Shown here one piece after another: positions 1-8,402 of a DNA stretch of 64,000 bases (position 1 is the stretch's first letter; every line of letters starts with the position of its first letter). The notes under the pieces were generated by a model. The model saw nothing but the letters and a program-made list of their open reading frames with translations, was not told where the DNA came from and made no database searches. Made by a program: the position numbers and the translations under genes. The stretch is from SKVR01 sp037441525 (GTDB lineage Bacteria > Bacteroidota > Bacteroidia > Bacteroidales > UBA7960), in the NCBI GenBank assembly GCA_037441525.1, contig JBBISA010000012.1, positions 1 to 64,000 of the forward strand, given 5' to 3'.

Positions 1-662
1 CTATATATTTGACAAATAGTTTCCCCGCCCTTTTTTGGCGGGGTTCGCTTGAACATACCTTATGAGAAGTATTGTTACAATGATCATCCCAATTCCCTTG
101 AGTACCACAAAAATTATTTCCTGTGCCAAGGAAAAATCAGTTTGTGAATCCATCGCTGAAAGAACAATCATGGCAATAATCACCACAATATCCTGAGCGA
201 TAAGAAAACCTATGGAAATTTGCCCATGTAGTGTTTGTATCTCTTTTTTGTCAGAAAGAAGTTTTACAATGATAATTGTACTTGAGAAAGTAAGGGCCAC
301 GGCAATATAGATACTGGTAAGATGGCTGTATCCGATTGCCAGACAAATAAAATAACCAAAGAATGAAGTAAAAATAACCTGCCCAAGGCCAGTGGCAAGA
401 GCAACCTTTCCGCTTGTCCTGATGAGGCTAAGGTCGAGTTTCTGTCCTACCACAAAAAGCAACACTGCATACCCAGCTCTGAAAGAAGGTGTATTTTTTC
501 TACCGACCTTAGTAAGCTTAACCCGTAGGGCCCGACTACCAAACCCACAAAGATGAAAGATACTATAAGGGGTTGCTTTAGCAATCGGCCAATAAAACCA
601 AACCCCACGGCGATACCAAGAATGGATGCAAACTCATAAAAACTGTCGGCTATATACTCCAT
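1..662 (-). pseudogene. Frameshifted, truncated cation:proton antiporter (KefB/CPA2-like)
   Basis: Two adjacent reading frames together encode the start of a CPA2-type Na+(K+)/H+ antiporter membrane domain. The first (447-662) gives about 71 residues with a typical N-terminus (GFGFIGRLLKQPLIVSFIFVG, then LLSELGM). The second (1-465) resumes with LLFVVGQKLDLSLIR and several hydrophobic helices. The family normally reads ELGI(A)LLLFVVGLKLDL without a break, so a one-base deletion near 466-470 explains the shift. The downstream frame ends at position 1 after about 154 residues, in a non-homologous tail beginning near RYVQANPAKKG. The total is far below the usual 380-650 residues. Either the gene is decayed or the assembly has errors here; the sequence beyond position 1 is not visible. 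Confidence 0.7.
23..43. repeat. Perfect 7-bp inverted repeat, GC-rich, at the broken antiporter end
   Basis: Arms CCCCGCC (23-29) and GGCGGGG (37-43) enclose the loop CTTTTTT. It lies inside the anomalous tail of the antiporter frame and is GC-rich compared with its surroundings. It could be a terminator-like hairpin or the scar of an insertion or rearrangement. Confidence 0.5.
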
Positions 663-760
663 GATTGTATCTCCCTTTTTGTGAATTGTCAGATTGTTAA
701 AACTGATTTTAAGTTGCTTCCCTTTAAAGCATAAGCCAAATGAAGCTTGGGGAATTTAGA

Positions 761-1576
761 TTATCCGGGCTTAAATATTCTATCTATTTCGCCAATAAAT
801 TCGTCATGTATCTTTTCATTGCTGGCAACAAGCTCACGACCAAAAATAAAGTTGGCACCACCTTTAAAGTCGGTAATTTTCCCCCCGGCCTGCTGAACGA
901 TAAATGCCCCCCCTACAACATCCCAGGCATTAAGACCATATTCAAAAAATGCTTCAAACCTCCCGCAGGCAACCCAAGCCAGGTCGATGGCAGCAGAACC
1001 AATACGTCTTACACCGTGGGTATTTCTGAGGCACCAGGTAAAAAGCTCCATATACTTTTCCAATCGCGAATAATCATAATATGGAAAACCGGTTGCCAGC
1101 AGGCTGTCGTTGAGTTTATTAGCGCCTGAAACTCTGATCTCTTTCCCGTTCAGATAGGCTCTGCTCCCTTCCCATGCATAAAAACACTCATCGAGATTAA
1201 TATCGTACACTACCCCCATAATCATCAGGTTATTTCTCAACAGACCTATACTTATACTAAAGCAAGGTAACCCATGGATGAAATTGGTAGTACCATCGAG
1301 TGGATCAATTACCCACATAAAACTTCTCTGCCGGGTTTCAACTGTTTGTTCTTCGGTTATGAAACCACAGTCGGGAATAATTTTTTTCAATCCCGCAACC
1401 AGCAACTCTTCTGATGATTTATCAACATAGGTCACAAAGTTGTGGGTACCTTTAACCTCAATGGTATCTTTGTTTATACCGGTCATCTGCTCCCTGATGA
1501 ATTTCCCGGTTTCACGTGCCATATTTTGTACTTCATCACAAGCTTTTTTCAGGTCAATCCTTTGATTTTGTGTCAT
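761..1576 (-). CDS. Inositol monophosphatase family protein
   Basis: A 271-residue Mg2+-dependent phosphatase of the inositol monophosphatase (SuhB/CysQ-like) superfamily, predicted to hydrolyse a sugar or inositol monophosphate in the cytoplasm. Visible motifs: the metal-binding acidic pair in GFITEEQTVE (about 71-80), motif A WVIDPLDGTTNFIHG (about 88-102, Asp91 and Asp94), and C-terminal motif B around AWDVVGGAFIVQQAGG. Length and motif order are normal for the family. It lies 16 bp downstream of mtaB on the same strand, so the two are probably co-transcribed. The substrate cannot be fixed from sequence: myo-inositol-1-phosphate, fructose-1,6-bisphosphate or PAP are all possible in this family. 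No defect is visible. Confidence 0.9.
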   Translation of the reverse strand: MTQNQRIDLKKACDEVQNMARETGKFIREQMTGINKDTIEVKGTHNFVTYVDKSSEELLVAGLKKIIPDCGFITEEQTVETRQRSFMWVIDPLDGTTNFIHGLPCFSISIGLLRNNLMIMGVVYDINLDECFYAWEGSRAYLNGKEIRVSGANKLNDSLLATGFPYYDYSRLEKYMELFTWCLRNTHGVRRIGSAAIDLAWVACGRFEAFFEYGLNAWDVVGGAFIVQQAGGKITDFKGGANFIFGRELVASNEKIHDEFIGEIDRIFKPG

Positions 1577-1592
1577 ATATTTAAATTGAATG

Positions 1593-2888
1593 TTATTTAA
1601 TCGGTGCTGGTAAAAAAACTCCGTCAGTATCGATACAGCTCAAAGTAATGGTTTCTATGGTATTTACCCGGGCCGAATCGTAAAGTGTTTTTACCTTAAT
1701 ATAGTTCTCGGTAAAACCCGACATAAAACCATTTTCATTCTCATTCTCCCATAACACTTTATGCTGTTGGTTTATATTTTCGCGATAAAATACATCTTTT
1801 TTGCCGGTTGAAAGTTGTTGCATTATCCGGCTTCGCCGGTTTCTTTCAATCATTGGTACCCTGGCGTTTAGTTTGATAGAACGGGTGTTCTCGCGTTCGC
1901 TATATGTAAAAACATGAAGGTATGATACTTCTGTTTTTCGCAAAAACTCGTACGATTCACGAAACAACTCATCGGTTTCGGTTGGGAAACCTACAATAAG
2001 GTCGGCAGCAATACAGGCATGCGGCATAAGGCTTTTTATCTTTTGCACCCTTGAAGCAAAAATAGCAGTATCATAGCGACGTCCCATATCGCTCAAAATC
2101 TGGTCGGAACCCGATTGCAAGGGGATATGAAAATGAGGCATCAGAGCAGGGGTTTGGGCAACAATTTCAATGATATCATCATGAAGCAGGTCGGGTTCGA
2201 TGGATGATATGCGGATGCGTTCAAGTCCTTTTATTTCAACCAGTTCCTGGAGAAAACCATAGAAATTCTGACCATGTTTCCGGCCAAAGTCACCGATATT
2301 CACCCCCGAAAGGACAACTTCCTTAACATTGGTACCTGCAATTTCGGAGGCAGTGGCTATGGTCTGAGCAATATTGTTACTACGGCTGGGCCCCCGGGCT
2401 AACGGAATGGTGCAATAAGAGCAAAAATAGTCGCAACCATCCTGTATTTTGAAAAACGATCGTGTGCGACCATCCAATGAATACCCAGGGACAAATGCTT
2501 CAGGTTTATTGATAGCGATATCCTGTTTAGGGGCATTGTTACCACTGGTATCAAGCTGGCGTATGTGCTCAAAAAGGTTGAATTTATCAGCATTTCCCAG
2601 CACAATATCAACTCCGGGTATTGCCTTTATCTCTTCAGGGTTTATTTGTGAGAAACACCCGATAATGGCAACATGGGCAACAGGATTCTGGCGAAGCACT
2701 TTTCTGATCAACTCCTTGCAACGCTTCTCGGCATTGCGTGTTACCGAGCACGAATTGATAATATAGATATCGGCAGTTTCCTTAAAATCAACCTGCTGGT
2801 ATCCTTCCTTGCCAAATTGCCTGCTTAGGGTTGATGTTTCACTGAAATTTAATTTACAGCCAAGGGTATGAAATGCTATTCTCTTCAA
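1593..2888 (-). CDS. mtaB: tRNA t6A37 methylthiotransferase MtaB
   Basis: A 431-residue radical-SAM methylthiotransferase that converts t6A37 to ms2t6A37 in tRNAs reading ANN codons. The N-terminal UPF0004 domain shows three cysteines for the auxiliary cluster: Cys11 in FHTLGCKLNFSET, Cys47 in INSCSVT and Cys78 in IIGCFSQ. The radical-SAM triad CX3CX2C is Cys152, Cys156 and Cys159 in DGCDYFCSYCTIPLARGPSR. A C-terminal TRAM-like region follows (about 365-431). The motif FHTLGCKLNFSET favours MtaB over its paralogues MiaB and RimO. It is the first gene of a short unit with the inositol-monophosphatase-family gene, and is divergent from the ABC transporter group across a 195-bp gap. Confidence 0.93.
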   Translation of the reverse strand: MKRIAFHTLGCKLNFSETSTLSRQFGKEGYQQVDFKETADIYIINSCSVTRNAEKRCKELIRKVLRQNPVAHVAIIGCFSQINPEEIKAIPGVDIVLGNADKFNLFEHIRQLDTSGNNAPKQDIAINKPEAFVPGYSLDGRTRSFFKIQDGCDYFCSYCTIPLARGPSRSNNIAQTIATASEIAGTNVKEVVLSGVNIGDFGRKHGQNFYGFLQELVEIKGLERIRISSIEPDLLHDDIIEIVAQTPALMPHFHIPLQSGSDQILSDMGRRYDTAIFASRVQKIKSLMPHACIAADLIVGFPTETDELFRESYEFLRKTEVSYLHVFTYSERENTRSIKLNARVPMIERNRRSRIMQQLSTGKKDVFYRENINQQHKVLWENENENGFMSGFTENYIKVKTLYDSARVNTIETITLSCIDTDGVFLPAPIK

Positions 2889-3042
2889 AACGAATAATAT
2901 AGGTAAATATGAGTTTTATACACAAAAATACCAAATTCACACAACATTTAATTGCTGATAATCAGAACAAAAGAAAATTTTTTAATTTTTTTCCTGAAAA
3001 AATTTGGTCAATTCAAATTACCATATTAGATTTGCAGTGTAT

Positions 3043-3050
3043 TAGTTTTG
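3043..3050 (+). promoter_or_regulatory. Candidate -7 box (TAGTTTTG) for the ABC-transporter unit
   Basis: TAGTTTTG matches the Bacteroidota -7 consensus TAnnTTTG and lies 33 bp before the ATG of the ABC ATPase. No well-placed TTTG -33 box is seen, so support rests on the -7 element and its position. Confidence 0.4.
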
Positions 3051-3083
3051 TAGCACAGTAGTAATTTATAAATCCAATATGCC

Positions 3084-3908
3084 ATGATAGAGATTAGCAA
3101 TTTAACCTTTGGTTATAAAAAGAAAATGCCCTTATTCAGGGATTTGAGTTTAAAACTTGAGCCAGGGAGTATTTACGGCCTTTTCGGGATGAATGGTGCC
3201 GGAAAAACCACACTTCTGAAACAGATTGCTGGTTTATTATTTCCTCATCAGGGACAGTGTTTGATCTTCGAAAAGGATGTTCGCCATCGCACCCCCGAAG
3301 TGCTGGCTAATATTTATGTAATTCCTGAAGAATTTGTTTTGCCTCCTGTAAGTATTTCAAGCTTTGTTGAACTTCATGCCCCTTTTTATCCGCGGTTTGA
3401 TTACACACTATTTGAAAAATACCTTAAAGAGTTTGAAATTACCAACGGAAAAAGTCTTACAAAATACTCATACGGGCAGAAAAAGAAATTTCTGATTGCC
3501 TTTGGCCTGGCCACCCAAACCAATGTTTTACTGATGGACGAGCCTACCAATGGGCTTGATATTCCATCAAAAAGCCAGTTCAGGCGCTTAATGGCTGCAG
3601 CTTCAACTGAAGATCAGTGTATAGTAATTTCAACGCACCAGGTCAGGGACCTTGCAAGTATTATCGATCATGTTATTGTACTGGATAGCGGCCAGATAAT
3701 TTTCCAGCGCAGCACTGCAGAAATTTCGGAAAAACTTGCATTCGGCAAATTAAGGGAAGACTCAACCGAACAACTAATTTATGCTGAAGATGTGCTGGGA
3801 GGGAAAGCAGCTATATATCGCAACAAAGGACATGAGACAGCCATCGACCTTGAAATCCTCTTTAACGCCATTGTCAAAGATTCAAAAGTAATTAACCAGG
3901 TTTTTTAA
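3084..3908 (+). CDS. ABC transporter ATP-binding protein
   Basis: A 274-residue cytoplasmic ATPase subunit of an ABC transporter. Walker A is GMNGAGKTT (about 35-43). The signature loop is YSYGQKKKF, a variant of LSGGQ. Walker B is LLMDEPTNGLD, followed by a switch histidine in VISTHQVRD. The C-terminal 70 residues have no recognised domain. The organisation resembles the YtrB/CcmA-type exporters that pair with a small permease and a YtrA-type GntR repressor, and exactly those genes follow. The substrate is unknown; relatives are linked to envelope stress or peptide export. Confidence 0.88.
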   Translation: MIEISNLTFGYKKKMPLFRDLSLKLEPGSIYGLFGMNGAGKTTLLKQIAGLLFPHQGQCLIFEKDVRHRTPEVLANIYVIPEEFVLPPVSISSFVELHAPFYPRFDYTLFEKYLKEFEITNGKSLTKYSYGQKKKFLIAFGLATQTNVLLMDEPTNGLDIPSKSQFRRLMAAASTEDQCIVISTHQVRDLASIIDHVIVLDSGQIIFQRSTAEISEKLAFGKLREDSTEQLIYAEDVLGGKAAIYRNKGHETAIDLEILFNAIVKDSKVINQVF

Positions 3909-3920
3909 AAATATATTCAC

Positions 3921-4685
3921 ATGGAAAGAATCAATCAATTTTCAATACAGCGTTTTGCTTTACTTTCTCAACGCTATCTGATGTTTAACATCAAAACATG
4001 GCTTATCGGCCTTGGGGCTTTTTCGGGTATCCTTATAGTAATAAGTTTACTTCAGGCATATTTTTCAAATGGTATATTTCTTTTGGATGGGATGGCAACT
4101 TTCGGACAGGTCATGATATTTACAGGCGGATACGTAATAACATCCATGGCATACAATGAAATACATACCCCGGCCCGGAGCCAGTTTTTTCTAACGTTGC
4201 CGGCAACTACCCTCGAAAAGTTACTTTCGCACTGGATAATTACCTCAATTGTTTTTATTGTGCTGGCCAATGTTTTGCTCACGTTGGTTTTGTTAATTGC
4301 CAATGGGATTGCTTATATTGCCTGGGGTTCAGTTATTTCAGTTTTTAATCCTATTGCCGGCACCAACCTTAAGTTAATTGCCATATATCTGAGTACACAG
4401 AGTGTATTTTTCCTGGGCGCGCTATTTTTCCGCAAAAACAATTTCCTGAAAATTCTACTCAGTTTGTTTGTAATCGCAACCCTCATCATTATTATGTTAG
4501 TGATTTTTGCTTTCATAGTATTTGGGGAAACAGGTTTTCAGACAGATATGCAACTAATGGACTCAAATTTCAAATATTGGATTGAAGAAACGTTCCCTGA
4601 AATTATGAAGGTTGTTTTCTATGGGATCATGGGTCCATTCTTCCTGCTAATAAGTTATTTCAGATTAAAAGAAAGGGAGGTGTAA
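3921..4685 (+). CDS. ABC transporter permease (membrane subunit)
   Basis: A 254-residue integral membrane protein with about six hydrophobic segments (for example around 33-50, 57-75, 108-130, 155-170, 178-203 and 228-246). It starts 12 bp after the ATPase gene and ends 2 bp before the GntR gene, so it is the obvious membrane partner of the preceding ATPase. A Phe-rich N-terminal region precedes the first helix. There is no recognisable substrate-binding domain, which suggests an ABC-2-like exporter rather than an importer. Function is inferred from topology and context. Confidence 0.75.
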   Translation: MERINQFSIQRFALLSQRYLMFNIKTWLIGLGAFSGILIVISLLQAYFSNGIFLLDGMATFGQVMIFTGGYVITSMAYNEIHTPARSQFFLTLPATTLEKLLSHWIITSIVFIVLANVLLTLVLLIANGIAYIAWGSVISVFNPIAGTNLKLIAIYLSTQSVFFLGALFFRKNNFLKILLSLFVIATLIIIMLVIFAFIVFGETGFQTDMQLMDSNFKYWIEETFPEIMKVVFYGIMGPFFLLISYFRLKEREV

Positions 4686-4687
4686 TC

Positions 4688-5050
4688 ATGGAATTTGCAG
4701 AAAGCCAACCCATTTACATGCAGATTGCAGATATTTTCTGTGAAAATATACTCATGGGTAAATGGAAAATAAATGAAAGGATACCCTCTGTAAGAGACGT
4801 GGCTATACAGATGGAAGTGAACCCCAATACAGCCATGCGTGCCTTTGTATATTTGCAGGAAAAAGAGATTATCTTTAACAAACGAGGCATCGGCTACTTT
4901 GTATCGGAAAGCGGTTATGAGAAAGCCCTCGAACTAAAACGGGCTGAGTTTATAGAGAAAGACCTTCCGGTGGTAATGAAAACTATGAAATTACTCGACA
5001 TTAATTGCGCCGAAATGGAAAGATTATTTATGGAAAGCCACAAAAAATAA
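4688..5050 (+). CDS. GntR-family transcriptional regulator (YtrA-type)
   Basis: A 120-residue regulator with a GntR winged helix-turn-helix at residues 7-70 (PIYMQIADIF, then IPSVRDVAIQMEVNPNTAMR, then a GIGYFV wing). The short C-terminal tail has no ligand-binding FadR or UTRA domain, which is the hallmark of the YtrA subfamily. YtrA-type regulators commonly sit in operons with ABC transporters and repress them. Here the gene begins 2 bp after the permease stop, so it probably controls its own operon. The inducing signal is unknown. Confidence 0.88.
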   Translation: MEFAESQPIYMQIADIFCENILMGKWKINERIPSVRDVAIQMEVNPNTAMRAFVYLQEKEIIFNKRGIGYFVSESGYEKALELKRAEFIEKDLPVVMKTMKLLDINCAEMERLFMESHKK

Positions 5051-5080
5051 GTATTCACACACTTTTTAACCCATACGGAT

Positions 5081-5821
5081 ATGAAAACCAGCAATAAAAT
5101 TTTACTGATCACCCTCGGGATTATTCTCGGATTTATGCTTGCCGGACTCATCATTACCAGAACAATGATTTTTTCATCCATTACCAATGGCGATGGAAAC
5201 GTTACGGAAACAGAACGGCAGGTGGAACCATTTGCGAGCATAAAAATAAACGGAAATTATAAGGTAAATTTCACACAGTCTGATATTCAGTCGGTGATGG
5301 TTGTTGCCGATGAAAACCTGTTAGAATTTATAAAAACCGATGTTACGGGCAACGAACTTGTAATAAGGTCATCGCAACCCATCCGTTCATCTAACGACCT
5401 ACTTGTTGAAGTAAAAGCTCCCAGACTGGAGCGGGTGGAAGCCAATGCAGCAGCCAGATTTTACACCCAGGGGCCACTAACACAAAAGGAACTAAGTGTT
5501 CTTTCGAACGCGGGTGCATTGATTGATATTGAAGGAACCTTCACACAAGTTATTGCCAATCAGAATGCCGGTTCGAGGATTGAACTGCGGGGGCAGACCG
5601 ATAAATTCAAGGCAACATCAAATGCCGGCGGAACAATAGATGCAACCGACCTCGAGTCACAATCGGCCGTTGTAAATGCCAATGCCGGAGGCGACATAAG
5701 ACTCAATACCCAAAGACTCGAAGCAACAGCCAATGCAGGGGGCAGTATCAGGTACATTGGCAATCCTATTATTGAAGCAGTAAATACCAATGCAGGAGGG
5801 TCTATCAGTAAACTCAGATGA
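5081..5821 (+). CDS. DUF2807 (head GIN domain) secreted/envelope protein
   Basis: A 246-residue protein with an N-terminal hydrophobic signal or anchor (about 7-27: ILLITLGIILGFMLAGLII) and a DUF2807 domain that begins at VEPFASIKINGNYKVNF. The C-terminal half carries repeated NAGG units (NANAGGDIR, TANAGGSIR, NTNAGGSIS), typical of the right-handed beta-helix of this family. These proteins are exported and abundant in Bacteroidota but have no assigned biochemical role. It follows the GntR gene by 30 bp and is closed by a strong hairpin, so it is probably the last gene of the ABC/GntR unit. Confidence 0.8.
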   Translation: MKTSNKILLITLGIILGFMLAGLIITRTMIFSSITNGDGNVTETERQVEPFASIKINGNYKVNFTQSDIQSVMVVADENLLEFIKTDVTGNELVIRSSQPIRSSNDLLVEVKAPRLERVEANAAARFYTQGPLTQKELSVLSNAGALIDIEGTFTQVIANQNAGSRIELRGQTDKFKATSNAGGTIDATDLESQSAVVNANAGGDIRLNTQRLEATANAGGSIRYIGNPIIEAVNTNAGGSISKLR

Positions 5822-5864
5822 ATTACCTGTAAAGAGAAAATTGACTAACTTCGCACACCTTTAC

Positions 5865-5897
5865 AAAGAAAGCTCCTGAAAACAGGGGCTTTCTTTT
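5865..5897 (+). terminator. Rho-independent terminator after the DUF2807 gene
   Basis: Arms AAAGAAAGC (5865-5873) and GCTTTCTTT (5888-5896), with inner CCTG/CAGG pairing and a short A-loop, followed by T residues. It ends 20 bp before the yjjG start codon, so the yjjG promoter must overlap this region or yjjG relies on read-through. Confidence 0.75.
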
Positions 5898-5916
5898 ATT
5901 TATCGTTTTTACCATC

Positions 5917-6648
5917 ATGAATAGAAAATACAAGCATCTCTTTTTCGACCTCGATCGCACGCTGTGGGATTTTGATACCAATAACCTGAAAACTTTCAAC
6001 AATGTCTACTCAACATTCAGGCTTAACGAAAGAGGAATACCTTCACTGGATTCATTTCTGGAGATTTATCACCCAATCAATATTGTCCTTTGGGAAAAAT
6101 ACCGGGATCATATTATTGCTAAAGAAACCCTTAATTTCAGTCGATTTTACAACACACTTTGCGAATTTGGCATACATGATGAGCAACTAGCGCACGATAT
6201 GGGGAAATACTACCTTCAAATAAGCCCACTGCAAACCACGCTCTATCCTCAAACCCTGGAAACGTTGCATCTCTTGAAAAGAAAATACCAGTTGCATATA
6301 ATCACCAATGGGTTTGAGGAGGTTCAATACATTAAAATTGCACGAGCCGGCCTTGAACCCTTCTTTGATAAAATCATAACATCAGAAAGAGCTGGATATA
6401 ATAAACCCGATAATCGCATATTCGAGTTTGCCCTGCTTGAAACTGGTGCAAAGGCATCAGAAAGCATTGTAATTGGCGATGACCCGGAGGCAGATATAGC
6501 AGGGGCAAGACAGGCAGGGATGGACCAGATTTGGGTGAAGCACCCTCCGGTGAAAGAAACAACAGAAAGGGCTACCTATGAAGTAGCCCAATTGAAGGAT
6601 ATTTTAGCTGTTCTGTTGCCCGGAGAAGATGTTAAAGAGTGGCAATAA
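5917..6648 (+). CDS. YjjG-family HAD nucleotidase (noncanonical pyrimidine nucleotidase)
   Basis: A 243-residue HAD-superfamily phosphatase close to YjjG/YfnB, which dephosphorylates noncanonical pyrimidine nucleotides and so cleans the nucleotide pool. HAD motif I is FFDLDRTLWDFD (Asp11 nucleophile, Asp13). Motif II is IITNGFEE, motif III is the Lys of GYNKPDNRIF, and motif IV is VIGDDPEADIAGA. A helical cap lies at about 20-95. Its last 17 bp overlap convergently with psd. Cytoplasmic, single domain, intact. Confidence 0.87.
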   Translation: MNRKYKHLFFDLDRTLWDFDTNNLKTFNNVYSTFRLNERGIPSLDSFLEIYHPINIVLWEKYRDHIIAKETLNFSRFYNTLCEFGIHDEQLAHDMGKYYLQISPLQTTLYPQTLETLHLLKRKYQLHIITNGFEEVQYIKIARAGLEPFFDKIITSERAGYNKPDNRIFEFALLETGAKASESIVIGDDPEADIAGARQAGMDQIWVKHPPVKETTERATYEVAQLKDILAVLLPGEDVKEWQ

Positions 6649-7288
6649 CTGTTTTGCAACCAATTACCTTATCGCCAGGTTTAACCAATACATTTGCATT
6701 CAGAGGCAAGAACAAATCAATGCGCGAACCAAATTTAATAAATCCCATTTCGCTTCCCTGGCTCACCTGATTGCCTTCCTTGCTGTAGCAAACTATACGA
6801 CGAGCCAGAGCCCCGGCTATCTGCCTGATAAGGACATGGCCAAAAAGCTCATTTTTTACCACAACAGTGGTTCTTTCATTATCGGTGGATGATTTTGGAT
6901 TCCAAGCAAACAGATATTTGCCCGGATGGTATTTAAAATACTCAACCATACCATTTAAAGGATACCAGTTTACGTGAACATTAACAGGCGACATAAAAAT
7001 TGAAACCTGTATCCGTTCATCACCAAAATACTCTTTCTCAGTTGTTTTTTCAACGACAACCACCTTGCCGTCAGCCGGACAGATAATGCTATTTGCGTTG
7101 GGTGATACAATTCGCAGCGGCGACCTGAAAAATTGAAGAATTATCAGAAATAAAAGACCAAGAATTGCATACACCACGTAGTGGAGCCAGGTTTGTTGGT
7201 CATCTATTACGTTTAGCAACACAGTAGTTGCCGTAATAAAAAGTAAAGTTAAAAACAGGGTTGTAAAGCCCTCCTTGTGAATTTTCAT
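6632..7288 (-). CDS. psd: Phosphatidylserine decarboxylase proenzyme
   Basis: A 218-residue short-type (archaeal/Bacteroidota-type) phosphatidylserine decarboxylase that makes phosphatidylethanolamine at the inner membrane. Two N-terminal membrane segments (about 8-27 and 35-54) precede the catalytic domain, with conserved SPADGK-like (CPADGKV), SIFMSPVNVHVN and HPGKYLFAWNPKS stretches. The self-cleavage site that creates the pyruvoyl group is in IKFGSRIDLFLP (Gly187-Ser188). It lies 48 bp downstream of cdsA on the same strand, so two enzymes of phospholipid synthesis are linked. Confidence 0.92.
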   Translation of the reverse strand: MKIHKEGFTTLFLTLLFITATTVLLNVIDDQQTWLHYVVYAILGLLFLIILQFFRSPLRIVSPNANSIICPADGKVVVVEKTTEKEYFGDERIQVSIFMSPVNVHVNWYPLNGMVEYFKYHPGKYLFAWNPKSSTDNERTTVVVKNELFGHVLIRQIAGALARRIVCYSKEGNQVSQGSEMGFIKFGSRIDLFLPLNANVLVKPGDKVIGCKTVIATL

Positions 7289-7336
7289 TTTAGTAATAAT
7301 TTGTTCAGATAATTAATTGTCAATCAATAGTATGGT

Positions 7337-8158
7337 TTACCAGGCTACCCACAGTAAATATACAAACACAAAAGGCAACGCCATTAGCACACCATCAAAC
7401 CTGTCGAGTATTCCGCCATGACCCGGAAGAATTTTTCCGCTATCCTTGGCTTTGATGCTCCTCTTGAACATTGATTCGAACAGGTCGCCGTAAGTACTGA
7501 AAATAACCACCAAAAAAGCAATAACAAGCCAATTGAGGAGAGACAAGTCTTTGAAAAAATAACTGATTCCCCAGCCCGTGGCCAGGCAAAGAATTCCTCC
7601 GCCAATAGTACCTTCCCACGTTTTTTTTGGCGAAACCCGCTCAAATAGTCTGTTTCTGCCTATACTTGTTCCGACAAGATATGCACCCGACTCGTTTACC
7701 CAAATCAAAAAAAAGAAGCCCAGAACTATGTTATACTGATACACTCCTTCATCAAAAGAAGGATTTGGCAAATAGTTAATCAGGGCAAAGGGTACCGCAA
7801 CATACAACAACCCGAAAAAAGTAAATGAAACATTGGTAAATGGGTGGGGAATATTCCTGTATAGCTCAAAAAGAAAAACAAAGAAAACAAATACGAAATT
7901 AAAGAGCAAAATCTGAATAGGGGCTATTTCAAGAGCAATAAGGGCATTGGAAAGAAAGAGAAACGCCCCAGCCACCACTCCCAATAATTTATTGGGCCTT
8001 ATCTGAGCTTTTTCAATGAGTGAATAAAACTCCCACAATCCAATTATGGTAATTACCAGAAAAACCAAGGTAAATGCAAACCTGCTTAAAACGGCTGATA
8101 CGATAATGAGCAGGACAATACCTATTCCGGTAATAGTGCGGGTTATAAGATTATTCAA
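7337..8158 (-). CDS. cdsA: Phosphatidate cytidylyltransferase CdsA
   Basis: A 273-residue polytopic membrane enzyme that makes CDP-diacylglycerol from phosphatidic acid and CTP. About eight hydrophobic helices are present. The family signature is the C-terminal KDSGKILPGHGGILDRFDG (about 240-258), preceded by SPKKTWEGTIGG. Its start codon overlaps the end of the DUF2007 gene by 8 bp, and psd follows, giving a compact DUF2007-cdsA-psd unit downstream of ftsH. Length is normal. Confidence 0.94.
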   Translation of the reverse strand: MNNLITRTITGIGIVLLIIVSAVLSRFAFTLVFLVITIIGLWEFYSLIEKAQIRPNKLLGVVAGAFLFLSNALIALEIAPIQILLFNFVFVFFVFLFELYRNIPHPFTNVSFTFFGLLYVAVPFALINYLPNPSFDEGVYQYNIVLGFFFLIWVNESGAYLVGTSIGRNRLFERVSPKKTWEGTIGGGILCLATGWGISYFFKDLSLLNWLVIAFLVVIFSTYGDLFESMFKRSIKAKDSGKILPGHGGILDRFDGVLMALPFVFVYLLWVAW

Positions 8159-8357
8159 AGTTCTCTCTGGTTAAAATTTGTTTAGCATTAATTACATCAT
8201 CAGGGGCAACCAACAGTTCTATATCTCCGAAAAGGTAAGCCGAGTCTCTTTTGTTTATAATTAATGATTTGATATTATTTTCATCAAGAATTGCTTTTGC
8301 AAGCTCAGCTTTGTACTCTGCCCGAGTGGTATATATGCACTGCCAATCCATATTCAC
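8151..8357 (-). CDS. DUF2007 small protein (putative signal-transducing protein)
   Basis: A 68-residue DUF2007-like protein. It begins MDWQCIYTTRAEYKAELAKAI-like and contains the typical strand-helix pattern AILDENNIKSLIINKRDS, then GDIELLVAPDDVINAKQIL. The family resembles small ligand-binding or regulatory domains (a GlnB-like fold has been suggested), but no function is proven. It overlaps the cdsA start by 8 bp, which implies translational coupling, and it lies 45 bp after the LUD-domain gene. Confidence 0.75.
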   Translation of the reverse strand: MNMDWQCIYTTRAEYKAELAKAILDENNIKSLIINKRDSAYLFGDIELLVAPDDVINAKQILTRENFE

Positions 8358-8402
8358 TGTTCATCTGTAAGCTTTTCGGATAAGGTAATTTTCGTTACAC
8401 GA

